Assembly (NCBI RefSeq): GCF_000479005.1
Contig: NZ_AWXC01000007.1
Location: forward strand, 124,001-188,000
Source: Prevotella sp. BV3P1
GTDB lineage: Bacteria; Bacteroidota; Bacteroidia; Bacteroidales; Bacteroidaceae
Direction: 5' to 3'
Length of the DNA: 64,000 nucleotides
Shown here: positions 63,625 through 64,000 of the stretch, piece by piece
How positions within the stretch are numbered: the stretch's first letter is position 1
How the letters are laid out: each line of letters opens with the position of its first letter
Program-made: the position numbers and the translations under genes
Notes under the pieces: generated by a model
The model's input: the letters and a program-made list of their open reading frames with translations, nothing else
Database searches by the model: none
Told to the model about the DNA's origin: nothing

Positions 63625-64000
63625 TTAATTTTTGAATGTCAGTCCATGGTCATCGGCATCGATGATGATGGGTTTGTCGTTCATTACGTCGCCGGCCAGC
63701 AGTTTCTTGGACAGATCGTTCAAGACATAGCGTTGGATGGCGCGCTTCACGGGACGGGCACCGAACTCGGGATCATATCCCACCTTGCCAAGGAAGTCGA
63801 TGGCATTGGGTGTCCATTCCAAGGTAAAGCCTTGTTCCGATAGCATTTTCTTCACGGCGTTCATCTGCAGTTTCACCACGCTGTCAATCTCAGTCCGGGT
63901 CAGTGGCAAGAACATGATGGTTTCGTCGATACGGTTGAGAAACTCCGGCCGGATGGTCTTTTTGAGCATTTCCATGACAGTATGCTTGGTTTCTCTCAAC
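63625..64000 (-). CDS. clpB: ClpB chaperone, C-terminal part (5' end cut by window)
   Basis: The last 125 or so codons of ClpB, a hexameric disaggregase that works with DnaK. Visible are the end of the second AAA+ domain with sensor and arginine-finger region (RPEFLNRIDETIMFLPLT) and the small C-terminal domain (GYDPEFGARPVKRAIQRYVLNDLSKKLLAG). The frame is open through the window edge. It reads toward the island. Confidence 0.94.
   Translation of the reverse strand, partial: LRETKHTVMEMLKKTIRPEFLNRIDETIMFLPLTRTEIDSVVKLQMNAVKKMLSEQGFTLEWTPNAIDFLGKVGYDPEFGARPVKRAIQRYVLNDLSKKLLAGDVMNDKPIIIDADDHGLTFKN

Noticed and set aside
1..64000. CRISPR arrays or cas genes
   Set aside because: No short regularly spaced repeats and no cas-like products were found; the 253-bp repeats are far too long and gene-spaced.

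Overview
The window looks like the chromosome of a Prevotella-like member of the Bacteroidales carrying an integrated CTnDOT/CTnERL-type conjugative transposon. The organism call rests on Bacteroidetes -7 boxes (TAnnTTTG) before many genes, a flavodoxin/DUF2023 pair, a large secreted S8 protease with a sorting-type C-terminus, a fimbrillin-like lipoprotein and the transposon type. No 16S rRNA is present, so the species is not fixed.

Positions 1 to about 36,280 are the conjugative transposon; its other end lies beyond position 1. The tra operon (traA to traG, minus strand, traG cut by the window edge) and the mob operon (mobA-mobB-mobC, plus strand) diverge from a 700-bp hairpin-rich region that probably holds oriT. 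An A+T-rich cargo block (9.7-14.4 kb) follows: a Gabija-type defence pair (OLD-family nuclease GajA and UvrD-like helicase GajB) behind a DUF4143 AAA ATPase in one apparent operon. Then come rteC, a small reductase-domain gene and the tetQ-rteA-rteB operon, a 1944-residue methylase/helicase with DUF1896, the excision operon (xis2c, xis2d, orf3, exc/topB), two HTH genes, a RhuM-like gene and intDOT. In the known CTnDOT circuit, tetracycline relieves attenuation of tetQ-rteA-rteB, RteA/RteB switch on rteC, RteC activates the xis2c operon, and excision and transfer follow. All of these parts are present.

Positions 36.3-54.2 kb are housekeeping chromosome: a glutaredoxin-like gene, DUF2023 and flavodoxin, a YgbA-family gene, the S8 protease, slyD, aroC, an outer-membrane barrel, the six-gene nqrABCDEF operon, tamB and tRNA-Ser(GGA).

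Positions 54.5-63.0 kb, directly after the tRNA, form an A+T-rich island. Its first half is an integron-like array. Three roughly 253-bp, same-oriented repeats, each with a conserved terminator hairpin and a TAATTTTG box, lie between short genes whose ends fall within a few bases of the repeats. The genes encode small lipoproteins, small membrane proteins, an ankyrin protein and toxin-tail-like fragments. This fits a bank of orphan polymorphic-toxin/immunity modules, comparable to recombinase-associated acquired interbacterial defence clusters, but no recombinase is in the window. The second half holds a fimbrillin-like lipoprotein, transposase wreckage and another truncated-gene/lipoprotein pair, bracketed by two 212-bp direct repeats. 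The window ends in the 3' part of clpB (minus strand).
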